DNA from: Hyphomicrobiales bacterium
Lineage (GTDB): Bacteria; Pseudomonadota; Alphaproteobacteria; Rhizobiales; Beijerinckiaceae
Assembly: GCA_019075865.1 (NCBI GenBank)
Contig: JAGXAN010000002.1
Coordinates: 62,001 to 126,000 of the forward strand
DNA: 64,000 bases
Reading direction: 5' to 3'
Below are positions 52,890-62,644 of the stretch, piece by piece (the first letter of the stretch is position 1; each line of letters begins with the position of its first letter). The notes beneath the pieces were generated by a model, which saw only the letters and a list, made by a program, of their open reading frames with translations, was not told where the DNA came from and searched no databases. Position numbers and translations under genes: made by a program.

Positions 52890-54812
52890 GTGTACGTCGA
52901 TTTTCCAGTTACGCCAGAGCCTGCCCTACCTGCCGCTTTCGCGCAAGGTCGGCATGGGCAGGGGGGTGGTGAGGCGCATTCCGTGATGCTGGATCGGCCG
53001 CTGGCAGGCTTGGCCCCGGACATAGCTTTTCTGGCGGCTTTTGGGGTGTCTGCCGCCACCTTGCTGAATGCGCAGCATTTGGCGGCGCATGAGGGCGTAT
53101 ATGCGCATGAGGCCGGGCTTGCCCACGGACTTTTTTCGGACGACGATTATTACAGGTTTCTGGCAGATCATTGCGGGGTTCCGTTTTGCACTTCGCAAGT
53201 AGCATTTAGCGATGCTTCGCAATATCCCAAAATTCTGCGCGATGGTATCGGGCGGCTGGCCGGTATGTTCGCCCAAGGCTGGCTATTGGCGCCGCGTGGC
53301 CAGGCCTTGTTTTTCGTGTTGGCCAATGCGGCCGCAATGCGTCAGACGGGCCGCTTCGCCATTGCCACGCCCCGGCATTTTTCGGCTCTCGCCCAGCATC
53401 AGTTTCGCCCCGAAATGCTGGATCAGGCCAGCCACGATCTGCCGCGCCTTCATCCGGAATATTCAGCCCATTATCCGGTGAAGGACAATGCCCGGCGCTT
53501 GCTGCAAACGCTGCCTGGCATTGTCATCGCCTTTGCACTGGTGTTTGCGTCGGCGCAGGCGGCGGCCATGGCCTATACAATTTTGGGGTCCCTGTTCCTC
53601 GGTGCCATGTGGCTGCGCCTGTCGGCCTGTATTGCCACGCCCGAGCGCCATTTCCAGGCGGGGGCACCGGTGCGCGGCTCGCCGATGCCGCGCTATTCCA
53701 TCCTTGTCGCGATGAAAGACGAGGCCGATGTCGCTGCGCGGTTGGTTTCAGCCCTCGCCGCGCTCGATTATCCCAAATCGCGATTGCAGGTTATTCTCAT
53801 CCTCGAAGAAGGGGACCACGCCACGCTTGCGGCGCTCAATCATCTTGGTTTGCCACCCTATTTTGAAATCCTGCAAGCGCCTTTCGGGCAGCCCCGCACC
53901 AAACCCCGCGCCCTGAACATGGCCTTGCCACAGGTGCAGGGCGAGTTTCTGGTGGTTTTTGACGCTGAAGACCTACCGCATCCGATGCAATTGCGGGCCG
54001 CTTTGCAGGCTTTTGAGCGCGCCCCGCGGCGCACCGCTTGCCTGCAGGCGCATTTGGCGATCGAAAATCATTCCGATTCATGGCTCACTCAATTGTTTGC
54101 AATTGAATATGCGGCCCTGTTTGACGTCATCAATCCGGGCCTCTGCCAATTGGGCATGCCGCTGCCACTCGGTGGATCGAGCAATCATTTCAAGGTCGAA
54201 GCCTTGCGTGAAACCATGGGGTGGGACGCGTGGAATGTGACCGAGGATGCAGATTTGGGCCTGCGCTTTGCGCGCTTTGGCTATGACGTGGAGACACTGG
54301 CGAGCACCACTTATGAGGAAGCGCCCGTCCGCTTGCGCGCCTGGCTCAACCAGCGCGCCCGCTGGCAGAAGGGTTGGATGCAGACGGCCAATGTGCATCT
54401 GTCAAGACCGTGGGCTCTGGTGCGGCAATTGGGTTTGGCCCGCGCCACCGGGGTGTCCCTCATGTTGGCCGGCATGGTGCTGGGCCCGCTTTTGGGGCCA
54501 ATCCTGTTTTTTCATATGCTATACCGCGTCGCCCTCGGCCAGTTTCTCAACCCGCCATCGGTCATCGCCGCCTGGCTGGTCGCATTCAACAGTCTGGTTG
54601 CCATTTGTGGAACCTTTGCGGTTCTGGTGCCGGCCATGCTCGGCATTCGCCGTCGTCGCCTCGGGGCCATTGCAGCGGCGGTCCTGTTGCTGCCGGCTTA
54701 TTATCTGGTGGGTATGGCCGCTGCCCTGCTGGCATTTTGGGATTATTTTGTAACGCCTTTTCACTGGCGAAAGACGGCGCACGGTCTTGCCCGGGGCAGG
54801 GCCGCCCAATAA
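52890..54812 (+). CDS. Family 2 glycosyltransferase with N-terminal type II secretion-like domain
   Basis: Processive-type inner-membrane GT2, 640 residues if read from the GTG at 52890; an ATG at 52986 (608 residues, preceded by GGTGAGG) is a serious alternative because the first 32 residues are not structured. Residues 45-165 look like the MshEN/GspE N-terminal fold often fused to such enzymes. Two membrane helices at about 205-245 lead to the catalytic domain with VAMKDEADVAARLVSAL, the metal motif DAED, the TEDADLG acceptor motif, and QRARWQKGWMQT (QxxRW). Four or five membrane helices end the protein. It may build an exopolysaccharide; the sugar is unknown. Confidence 0.88.
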   Translation: MYVDFPVTPEPALPAAFAQGRHGQGGGEAHSVMLDRPLAGLAPDIAFLAAFGVSAATLLNAQHLAAHEGVYAHEAGLAHGLFSDDDYYRFLADHCGVPFCTSQVAFSDASQYPKILRDGIGRLAGMFAQGWLLAPRGQALFFVLANAAAMRQTGRFAIATPRHFSALAQHQFRPEMLDQASHDLPRLHPEYSAHYPVKDNARRLLQTLPGIVIAFALVFASAQAAAMAYTILGSLFLGAMWLRLSACIATPERHFQAGAPVRGSPMPRYSILVAMKDEADVAARLVSALAALDYPKSRLQVILILEEGDHATLAALNHLGLPPYFEILQAPFGQPRTKPRALNMALPQVQGEFLVVFDAEDLPHPMQLRAALQAFERAPRRTACLQAHLAIENHSDSWLTQLFAIEYAALFDVINPGLCQLGMPLPLGGSSNHFKVEALRETMGWDAWNVTEDADLGLRFARFGYDVETLASTTYEEAPVRLRAWLNQRARWQKGWMQTANVHLSRPWALVRQLGLARATGVSLMLAGMVLGPLLGPILFFHMLYRVALGQFLNPPSVIAAWLVAFNSLVAICGTFAVLVPAMLGIRRRRLGAIAAAVLLLPAYYLVGMAAALLAFWDYFVTPFHWRKTAHGLARGRAAQ

Positions 54813-54914
54813 AATCGGTGCACCGCAATAAAATTGCTGGTATGCGCATCACATATCCATTTTTTGACACGCGGGTTTCGTGACCGCGTTGGTAATTTTC
54901 CGTTGAAAGTGAAC

Positions 54915-56627
54915 ATGTCCGACAAAGCCCATACCCGGTTGCCCGAACTGATCGAGGCCGCATCCCAGGCCAGCGCCTGGCCATTCGAGGAAGCGCGCAA
55001 ACTGGTGGCGCGCGTCCAGCGAACCGGACAAAAGGAAGTGCTGTTCGAGACCGGCTATGGCCCGTCGGGTCTGCCCCATATTGGCACTTTTGGCGAAGTT
55101 GCACGCACCAGCATGGTGCGCCATGCCTTCGAGATTTTGACCCAAGGCACCATCAAGACCAAACTTCTGGCGTTTTCCGACGACATGGATGGCCTGCGCA
55201 AAGTGCCCGATAACGTGCCTAACAAGCCGATGTTGCAAGCCCACCTCAACCAGCCATTGTCGAGCGTGCCGGACCCGTTTGGCACCCATGCCAGTTTTGG
55301 GGAGCATAACAACGCCAGGCTGCGTGCTTTTCTTGACCAGTTCGGTTTTGAATATGAATTTGCCTCATCGACCCGATATTATAAAACCGGACGCTTCGAT
55401 GCGACCCTGCGGCTGATGCTCAACCGTTATGACGCCATCATGCGCATCATGCTGCCCACGTTCCGGGCCGAGCGCGCGGCCAGCTATTCGCCGTTTCTGC
55501 CATTGCACCCCAAAACCGGCCATGTGATGCAGGTACCGCTGGAGAGCCATGACGCGATTGCCGGTACCATCACTTGGCGCGACCCTGTCACCAGCGAGAA
55601 ATTTGAGACCCCGGTGACCGGCGGGCATTGCAAGCTGCAATGGAAGCCCGATTGGGCAATGCGCTGGGTTGCGCTCGGTGTTGATTATGAAATGGCCGGC
55701 AAAGACCTCATCGACAGCGTCAAGCTGTCGGGCGCAATCTGCCGCACACTGGGTGGCGAACCGCCGGAGGGGTTCAATTATGAGCTTTTCCTCGATGCTG
55801 CCGGCCAGAAAATCTCCAAATCCAAGGGCAACGGCCTGACCATCGAGGATTGGCTGTCTTACGCCAGCCCCGAGAGTCTGGCGATGTTCATGTTTCAAAA
55901 GCCATCGGCCGCCAAGCGCCTGCATTTTGATGTCATCCCGCGCAATGTCGATGATTATCTGGCCTTCCTTGAGGCATTTCCGCGCCAGCAACCGCGCGAG
56001 CAACTCGGCAACCCGGTTTTCCATGTCCATCATGGCGAACCGCCCGCCGCCGAGGCACTGGGCGGGGGCGCCCATAGCACGCAGATTTCATTTGCCATGC
56101 TGCTCAACTTGACAGCGGTTGCCAATAGCGAAGACCCGAATGTGATCTGGGGCTTTTTGCAGCGCTATGCCCCGGAAGCCTCGCCCGCAACCCAGCCGCG
56201 TCTCGACCAATTAGTGAAATATGCCGGCCGCTATTTCCGCGATTTCGTTCGCCCGGCCAAAAATTACCGTCTGCCGGACGAGGTTGAAACCGCGGCGCTG
56301 CAAAGCCTTTCGGCCACGCTTGCAAACCTGCCCGCCAACGCCAGCGCCGAGGAAATTCAAACGCAACTTTACGATGTTGCCCGCGCCATTCCCCGCTACC
56401 AGGACATGAAAGCCAAAGGCGCAACCCCGGAACGGCCGGGCGTTGCCAATGACTGGTTCAACATGCTCTACAACGTGTTGCTCGGCGAGCAGCGCGGCCC
56501 GCGTTTTGGCTCCTTCGTTGCCCTTTATGGCATTGCCGAAACCCGCGCCCTGATCGCGCAGGCCTTGTCGGGGGCGCTGGTCGCCAGCCATGCCGCGTTT
56601 TTGGCAGAGCGAAATGCGCAAGGCTAG
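54915..56627 (+). CDS. lysK: Lysyl-tRNA synthetase, class I
   Basis: Class I LysRS, 570 residues from the ATG at 54915; the longer frame from 54834 lacks a ribosome site and has an atypical N-terminus. The HIGH-like motif is [14 protein letters not shown] and the KMSKS-like motif is [12 protein letters not shown]. Many alphaproteobacteria use this class I enzyme instead of class II LysS; it attaches lysine to tRNA. The rest follows the family, including the C-terminal helical bundle. The TauE/SafE gene begins 39 bases downstream on the same strand. Confidence 0.94.
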   Translation: MSDKAHTRLPELIEAASQASAWPFEEARKLVARVQRTGQKEVLFETGYGPSGLPHIGTFGEVARTSMVRHAFEILTQGTIKTKLLAFSDDMDGLRKVPDNVPNKPMLQAHLNQPLSSVPDPFGTHASFGEHNNARLRAFLDQFGFEYEFASSTRYYKTGRFDATLRLMLNRYDAIMRIMLPTFRAERAASYSPFLPLHPKTGHVMQVPLESHDAIAGTITWRDPVTSEKFETPVTGGHCKLQWKPDWAMRWVALGVDYEMAGKDLIDSVKLSGAICRTLGGEPPEGFNYELFLDAAGQKISKSKGNGLTIEDWLSYASPESLAMFMFQKPSAAKRLHFDVIPRNVDDYLAFLEAFPRQQPREQLGNPVFHVHHGEPPAAEALGGGAHSTQISFAMLLNLTAVANSEDPNVIWGFLQRYAPEASPATQPRLDQLVKYAGRYFRDFVRPAKNYRLPDEVETAALQSLSATLANLPANASAEEIQTQLYDVARAIPRYQDMKAKGATPERPGVANDWFNMLYNVLLGEQRGPRFGSFVALYGIAETRALIAQALSGALVASHAAFLAERNAQG

Positions 56628-56666
56628 GGCGCGCTCCAAGCCGCCGGAGAGCCGCGAGCCCGTGCC

Positions 56667-57412
56667 ATGAGCCCGCTTCTGGCTCTTGTGATCATGCTGG
56701 CTACCCTGGCAACGGCCATTGTCTCGGGAATTCTGGGCATGGCGGGGGGCTGATCCTGCTGGGGCTATTGCTGGCCTTGATGGATGTGGCGCCGACCATG
56801 GTGCTGCTCGGATTCACCCAGATCGCCTCCAACGGCATGCGCATGGTGCTTTGGCGAAAACACGTGCAATGGCGGCTGATGCTCAGCTTCACCCTCGGGG
56901 CGCTGGTCGCGTTTGCATTCATGCGGATGCTGGCGTTTTTGCCAAGCAAAGGCCTCGTCTATATCATGATCGGCGGATTGCCATTTTGCATTGAAATTTT
57001 GCCGCAGCGCTGGATTCCGGTCATTACCCGTAAGGGTGCGCCGTTTCTGTGCGGGGCAATTATCACCGCCTTGCAGATGGTGGGCGGCACCGCCGGCAAT
57101 GTGCTGGCGGCTTTTTTCCAGACAAGCCCATTGGGCCGACGCGAGATCGTTGCCACCAAAGCGATGATGCAATTGCTGGGGCATGGCCTGCGGGTGGTCT
57201 ATTTTGGTTCGCTAACCGGCCTTGGCGTTTTGCAGTCTTCGTGGTGGGTCGTGGTGGCTACTATGGGCATGGCAATGCTGGGCACAACGCTGGGCGGCAT
57301 GGTTTTGTCGCGCATGAGTGACAGCGGTTTTCGCAACTGGTCGCAATGGGCCATTCGCGCCATCAGTCTCTTGTATCTGTTTCGCGGGTTTTATCTGCTC
57401 GCTACTGGCTAG
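56667..57412 (+). pseudogene. TauE/SafE (YfcA-like) membrane transporter, frameshifted at a G-run
   Basis: Membrane permease family thought to export sulfur-containing or organic anions. From the ATG at 56667 the first 28 codons encode MSPLLALVIMLATLATAIVS then GILGMAGG, and then a TGA at 56751. The correct continuation, with motif GLLLALMDVAPTMVLLG, is in another frame to the TAG at 57410-57412, for a total of about 248 residues. Only one extra G in the six-G run at 56744-56749 would restore the frame. This may be a real broken gene, a sequencing or assembly slip at the homopolymer, phase variation, or -1 frameshifting, as G-GGG-GGC has the slippery pattern in frame. The last 11 bases overlap the convergent repressor gene. 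Confidence 0.8.
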
Positions 57413-58031
57413 CCCAAAGGATGCGCGCGATCCATGCAACCTGTTCTGTGTTGAGAACGCGGTCCTCATGCGCCGGATTGAGCGATTTCAGCTCAATCGT
57501 GCGGGCGGTCTGGCGTTTCAGTTCTTTGGCCAGCACTTCGCCTTCCGTGGTTTTCACCACGACCCGGTCGCCGCGCCGGATCGGCGCACCAGGCGACACG
57601 ATGATCCGATCCCCATCGCGATACAGGGGCAACATGGAATCGCCTGATATTTCAAGCGAGTAGGAATGCTCATTGGCGACATTGGGAAAAGCCACCTCAT
57701 CCCAGCCGCTGCCAGCGGGGAAGCCGCCATCATCGAAAAACCCACCCGCACCCGCCTGCGCAAAACCAATGAGCGGCAGGGGACGCATGTTGCCGTTGCC
57801 GGCCCGCACCACGTCACTCAAAAACTCGTCGAGGCTGGTGTTGGTCGCCTGCAGGATCTTTGCGATGGATTCGGTCGAGGGCCAGCGCAGCCGGCCATCC
57901 GGCATCGCTCGTTTGGAGCGGTTGAAAGTGGTCGCGTCAAGGCCCGCCTTTTTGGCCAAAGCCGAAGCAGTCATGCCGGAGCGGGCGGCCAGCGCATCCA
58001 CGGCGGACCAGATCTGGGCATGGGATAACAT
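57402..58031 (-). CDS. S24 family LexA/CI-like repressor-protease
   Basis: Transcription factor of 209 residues with an N-terminal HTH (about residues 10-60, TASALAKKAGLDATTFNRSK) and a C-terminal S24 peptidase domain. The nucleophile is Ser132 in EISGDSMLPLYRDGD and the general base Lys169 in GEVLAKELKR, 37 residues apart as in LexA (Ser119, Lys156). A candidate self-cleavage site is Ala93-Gly94 in FAQAGAGGFFD. No phage genes surround it, so it is either a remnant or a host regulator. Its last 11 bases overlap the TauE/SafE gene. The start has GGGGA upstream. Confidence 0.88.
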   Translation of the reverse strand: MLSHAQIWSAVDALAARSGMTASALAKKAGLDATTFNRSKRAMPDGRLRWPSTESIAKILQATNTSLDEFLSDVVRAGNGNMRPLPLIGFAQAGAGGFFDDGGFPAGSGWDEVAFPNVANEHSYSLEISGDSMLPLYRDGDRIIVSPGAPIRRGDRVVVKTTEGEVLAKELKRQTARTIELKSLNPAHEDRVLNTEQVAWIARILWASQ

Positions 58032-58333
58032 GGCAATCCCCGCAAGGTTTGGATTTTCTTCCTAAGTCGGGTAATTATACCTTATTTTGAAATTAAGCCA
58101 ACAACAATTTGCGCCATCAAGCGGGATCGTCGAAAGATTTTTCAAATAGTTTTCAGATAGTTCTCGAAAACCCCGACGAAATTGCGGGTGACGTTTGCGG
58201 CTTTTGCCTGCGTCAGTGCTCCAGTCTTCGTTGCCGCCTTGACGGCCCATGATAATGAGCATTGGAATTTGTCGCGTCTGGCGCTATACCTGACAGCGGG
58301 CGAGTTTCACAATATTGCGGCAAGGCGTGCAGA
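58032..58333. other. Divergent intergenic region, repressor and sensor kinase
   Basis: Nothing coding is seen in these 302 bases. The part near 58075-58160 is A+T-rich and probably carries promoters. I see no GAAC-N7-GTTC or GTTC-N7-GTTC LexA-type box and no convincing repeat. The kinase frame is open from 58262, but the family-typical start is at 58334. Confidence 0.5.
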
Positions 58334-61300
58334 ATGTTAGCGGGCTGGGGAATAATCCTCGTCTTACTCGGATATATCAGTGTTTTGTTCGCCATCGCCT
58401 ATTATGGCGACAATCTGGGGACAAAGCTGTTCCAGGGCGTGCGCCGCCCCATACTTTACGCTCTGGGCTTGTGCATCTATTGCACCTCATGGACCTTTTA
58501 CGGCTCGGTTGGGGTTGCCTCCACTACGGGTCTTGATTTTATTCCTATTTACCTCGGCCCCATCCTCGTCATCCTGTTCGCCAAGCCGGCCATCGAGCAC
58601 ATTTTATACGTCAGCAAGACGCAGAATATTACCTCGGTCGCCGATTTTCTGGCGGCGCGTTTTGGCAAGAAGGAATCGGTGGCTGCCATTGTCACCATCA
58701 TGATGGTGATTGGCGTGGTTCCCTATCTCGCCTTGCAAATCAAGGCGATTTCGACGTCGCTGGCCATGGTTTACGACAATCTGGACACGGTAAGTCCGAT
58801 TTTGCTGCATCATACCCACGCGCCCGGCGGGTTTTGGATTTCGGTATTGCTGGCATTTTTCACGCTAGCTTTTGGCACCCGCCGGGTTGAGGCCACTGAG
58901 CATCAGGATGGCCTGATGCTGGCGATTGCCGCCGAGTCGGTGTTCAAGCTTCTGGCTTTCCTCACAGTCGGTATATTTGTCACCTGGTACATGTTTCACG
59001 GCCCGGCCGATTTGCTGACCCAAGCCGCCTCGCAAGAGCGCATCCGCAACGTTTTCCTCTCAGGGCAGTCTTTGGCCGACTGGCTGGTGGTCACCCTGAT
59101 CTCGGGATTTGCTTTCCTGCTGCTGCCGCGCCAGTTCCATGTCATGGTCGTCGAAAACCGCGACGTTCGGGATTTCCGCTGGGCCGCCTGGATTTTTCCT
59201 GCCTATCTGGTTGCCATCAACCTGTTTGTTATGCCGCTGGCGGTTGCGGGCCTGCTCAAATTTCCTGAAGGCGAGATTTTCCGCGATTGGACGGTGCTGG
59301 GCCTGCCGCTGCTGGATCATCAGAATGTCATCGCCATCATTGCCATGATCGGCGGGTTTTCGGCTTCAACGGCCATGGTTGTGGTTGCCAGCGTCGCCCT
59401 GTCCATCATGGTCTCCAATGATCTTGTTATCCCTATGCTGCTGCGTTGGCGGGCGCGGCGGCCGCGGTTTGGCAGTTCGGACATAACTGCATTGATCCTG
59501 AACATTCGCCGCGGTGCGATCATTGTCGTTATCGGCCTGAGCTACATCTACATGATGGTGTCGGATGATGCCGCGCTGGCGTCGATTGGCCTTCTGTCTT
59601 TTGCCGCCATTGCGCAATTGGGGCCGGCATTTTTGGGTGGCATGCTGTGGCAGGGTGCCAATACCCGCGGTGCCAATGCCGGTTTGATCACCGGTTTTGT
59701 GGCATGGGCGCTGATCCTGTTTTTACCCTCGATCTGGCCCCATCCCGGCCAGCCGGCTGAAACCTTGTGGTTGTCGGCGGCAACCTTTAGCCATTGGCTG
59801 GGACAAAATATCGGCTTGACGCTCTCGCCGCTGTCGGCCGGCACCATGGCGTCGCTGATCCTGAATTCATTGGCGTTTGTGCTGGTTTCGCTGACCAGGT
59901 CCCCCAATATGATCGAGCGGCTGCAGGCCCGCATTTTTATGGGAGAGCGCGCGTCGGTGCGCGGCCCCTACCGCAATGCCTGGCAGCAGAACAAGTCCTG
60001 GCAAAGCGGAATGACGGCGCAGGATCTGGAAGATATTGTCGCCCGCTATATGGGCCCGGCGCGTGCCAAAGCGGCATTTGCTTCGTTCAACGCCCGGCGC
60101 AGCGCCAATCGACGGGCCCATTTGCAACTCGATATCGAGACCATGCACTTTGCAGAGCAGACCATGGCCTCAATCATTGGCGCGGCTTCGGCGCGGCTGG
60201 TTTTGTCGCTGGCCCTGCGCCAACGCAATTTCTCGCGCACCGCCGCGCTGGAAATCGTTGATGAGGCCTCTGCCGCCATTCGCGAAAACCACAATCTGCT
60301 GCAGCATGCGATCGATTTTGCCCAGCAGGGCATCACTGTTTTTGACAAGGATTTGCGGCTGGTTTTCTGGAACCGCGGCTTTTGCGATATTTTCAATTAC
60401 CCGCCGCATTTGGTGCGTCTGGGTGTCAGCCTTGAAGAAATGATCCGCGGCAATGTCGCGCGCGGCCTCTATGGCCCCGGAGACCCCGAGCAGATTGTGG
60501 CGCGTCGTCTCAGCCTGCTCACCAACACGTCCGATCCTGTTCGCCTCAAGGTGGGCGCTGATACCACCGATCGCAACGTCGTTGAGATAAGGTCCTCACG
60601 CATGCCCGAGGGGGGCCTCGTGACGACTTACACCGACATCACCCAACAGGTGCAGGCCGAAGAAGCGCTGGCATCCGTCAATGAAACCCTCGAAATGCGG
60701 GTGCGCGAGCGCACCGATGAATTGACCCGGTTGAATGGCGAACTGGAACAAGCCAAGCGCACGGCCGAAGAAGCCAATCAATCGAAAACCCGCTTTCTGG
60801 CCGCCGCCAGCCACGATATTCTCCAGCCATTGAACGCCGCCCGGCTTTTTGCCACCGCATTGGCCGAGCACTCGCGCACCCCGACAGCGGATGCGCCAAA
60901 AGCCGCCAATGAAACCCATGATCTGGCCCATAATATCGATGCCTCGCTCGAAGCGGTGGAAGAAATTCTCACCGCGCTTCTGGATATGTCGCGTCTTGAC
61001 GCGGGCGCCATGAAAGCCGAAACCAGCGCTTTCCGCATTGATGACATATTGAACCAGCTTAAGGTTGAATTCAGCGCACTGGCCAAGGAAAAGAACCTGA
61101 AATTGACCTTCCTGCCGAGCCAATATGCGGTGCGCTCGGACCGGAGATTGTTGCGGCGTCTGCTGCAAAACCTGGTATCCAACGCCATCAAATATACCAC
61201 CAAGGGCAAGGTGCTGATTGGCTGCCGCCTGAATGGCACGCGGCTTCGCATCGAGGTCTGGGATACCGGACTGGGCATTCCTGAAAACAAGCGCAAGGCG

Positions 61301-61918
61301 GTTTTCCGTGAATTCGAGCGCCTCGATTCGGGCGCGCGCACGGCGCAGGGGCTGGGGCTGGGCCTGTCCATTGTCGAGCGTATCGCGCTGGTGCTGGGCC
61401 ATCGCATCATATTGCGCTCCTGGTCGGATCGGGGCTCGATGTTTGCGGTGGAAGTGCCGATTGCCCCCACCATCCCCGCGCAGGCGCTGACGAGTGATAC
61501 CTCGCAGGTCACGGGCATCCGTCATCAGCCGCTGGAAGGCATGAACCTGATTGCGATTGATGACGAACAGCGCATTCTCGACGGGTTGGTGGTGCTGTTG
61601 CGCGGCTGGGGCTGTCAGGTGATGACCGCGACCAACAAGGCGCAGGCTGAAATCCAACTGGCAGCGGCGCGCAGCAAACCGGATGCCATTCTGGCCGATT
61701 ATCATCTGGGCGACGAACTCGGCATAGAAGTGATAACCACGTTGCGCTGGAAATTCGGCAATGAAATCCCCGCAATTCTGATGACCGCCGACCGCAGCCA
61801 GGCGGTGCGTGTGGAAGCGGGCATGAAGGACATCAATCTGCTGCACAAGCCTGTGAAACCGGCGGCGCTGCGCGCGCTGCTGACGCAGTGGCGTGTCAAC
61901 CGCTTCGCGGCGGAGTGA
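58334..61918 (+). CDS. Hybrid sensor histidine kinase with N-terminal sodium/solute symporter domain
   Basis: Large inner-membrane sensor, 1194 residues from the ATG at 58334. Residues 1-560 form a 13-helix sodium:solute symporter-like module (start MLAGWGIILVLLGYISVLF), as in the CbrA/CrbS kinases that sense nutrient uptake or acetate. A PAS domain lies around 670-790, then a coiled coil. The HisKA box has His827 in FLAAASHDILQPLNAARLF; ATP-binding motifs are NLVSNAIKYT and DTGLGIP with GLGLGLSIVERIA. The C-terminal receiver has acidic DDEQR and phosphoacceptor Asp1122 in ILADYHLGDE. No response-regulator partner gene is adjacent. The output target is unknown. Confidence 0.92.
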   Translation: MLAGWGIILVLLGYISVLFAIAYYGDNLGTKLFQGVRRPILYALGLCIYCTSWTFYGSVGVASTTGLDFIPIYLGPILVILFAKPAIEHILYVSKTQNITSVADFLAARFGKKESVAAIVTIMMVIGVVPYLALQIKAISTSLAMVYDNLDTVSPILLHHTHAPGGFWISVLLAFFTLAFGTRRVEATEHQDGLMLAIAAESVFKLLAFLTVGIFVTWYMFHGPADLLTQAASQERIRNVFLSGQSLADWLVVTLISGFAFLLLPRQFHVMVVENRDVRDFRWAAWIFPAYLVAINLFVMPLAVAGLLKFPEGEIFRDWTVLGLPLLDHQNVIAIIAMIGGFSASTAMVVVASVALSIMVSNDLVIPMLLRWRARRPRFGSSDITALILNIRRGAIIVVIGLSYIYMMVSDDAALASIGLLSFAAIAQLGPAFLGGMLWQGANTRGANAGLITGFVAWALILFLPSIWPHPGQPAETLWLSAATFSHWLGQNIGLTLSPLSAGTMASLILNSLAFVLVSLTRSPNMIERLQARIFMGERASVRGPYRNAWQQNKSWQSGMTAQDLEDIVARYMGPARAKAAFASFNARRSANRRAHLQLDIETMHFAEQTMASIIGAASARLVLSLALRQRNFSRTAALEIVDEASAAIRENHNLLQHAIDFAQQGITVFDKDLRLVFWNRGFCDIFNYPPHLVRLGVSLEEMIRGNVARGLYGPGDPEQIVARRLSLLTNTSDPVRLKVGADTTDRNVVEIRSSRMPEGGLVTTYTDITQQVQAEEALASVNETLEMRVRERTDELTRLNGELEQAKRTAEEANQSKTRFLAAASHDILQPLNAARLFATALAEHSRTPTADAPKAANETHDLAHNIDASLEAVEEILTALLDMSRLDAGAMKAETSAFRIDDILNQLKVEFSALAKEKNLKLTFLPSQYAVRSDRRLLRRLLQNLVSNAIKYTTKGKVLIGCRLNGTRLRIEVWDTGLGIPENKRKAVFREFERLDSGARTAQGLGLGLSIVERIALVLGHRIILRSWSDRGSMFAVEVPIAPTIPAQALTSDTSQVTGIRHQPLEGMNLIAIDDEQRILDGLVVLLRGWGCQVMTATNKAQAEIQLAAARSKPDAILADYHLGDELGIEVITTLRWKFGNEIPAILMTADRSQAVRVEAGMKDINLLHKPVKPAALRALLTQWRVNRFAAE

Positions 61919-61927
61919 AACAGGTAT

Positions 61928-62644
61928 CTAAAGTCCGAGATAGGTTTGCACAACCTTTGGATCATTGACCAGTTGCTGCGCCGAGCCCTCCAGCGCCAGC
62001 GTGCCGGTCTCCAGCACATAGCCGTAATCGGCGATTTGCAGGGCTGCGCGGGCGTTTTGCTCGACGATCAGAATGGATACGCCACGCTCGCGCAACGATT
62101 TCACGATTTCGAACACTTCGCGCACGATCAAGGGTGCGAGGCCGAGGCTTGGTTCGTCCAGCATCAACAGGCGCGGGCGAGCCATCAGTGCCCGGGCAAT
62201 CGCCAGCATTTGCCGCTCGCCGCCCGATAGCGTGCTCGCTTTCTGCTTGGCGCGCTCGGCAAGACGGGGAAACAGTCGATAGGCTTCCTGCAAATCCATT
62301 TGGCGGCTGTCGTCGCGGGTCGCGCGGCGCGAATAACCGCCAAGTTCCAGATTGTCGGCAACACTCATCGGGCCAAACAGCTCACGCTTTTCGGGCACCA
62401 GCCCAAGTCCGGCGGCAACGCGATCTTCCACCGGGGCGCCGCGCAGGCTGACACCCGAAAATTCCAAAGATCCTGTAAAGGGATGCAGCCCCATAATGGC
62501 ATTGAGCAAGGTTGTCTTGCCAGCGCCATTCGGGCCGATAACCGAGACAATCGCCCCGCGCTCCACTTTCAGCGACACGTTTTCAACGGCGGTCACTTTG
62601 CCATAGGCAACGGACATGTTTTCGATTTTCAGCAGCGTGCTCAT
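61928..62644 (-). CDS. Branched-chain amino acid type ABC ATPase, LivF-like (second cassette)
   Basis: ATPase of 238 residues. Walker A is GPNGAGKTTLLNAIMG, signature LSGGERQMLAIARALM, Walker B RLLMLDEPSLGLAP and switch SILIVEQNARAALQ, matching LivF. It is the last gene of a minus-strand operon and is coupled (ATGA) to the fused permease/ATPase gene. It is a second, different Liv-type system from that at 26898-31546. Its stop is only 10 bases from the convergent kinase stop. Confidence 0.94.
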   Translation of the reverse strand: MSTLLKIENMSVAYGKVTAVENVSLKVERGAIVSVIGPNGAGKTTLLNAIMGLHPFTGSLEFSGVSLRGAPVEDRVAAGLGLVPEKRELFGPMSVADNLELGGYSRRATRDDSRQMDLQEAYRLFPRLAERAKQKASTLSGGERQMLAIARALMARPRLLMLDEPSLGLAPLIVREVFEIVKSLRERGVSILIVEQNARAALQIADYGYVLETGTLALEGSAQQLVNDPKVVQTYLGL

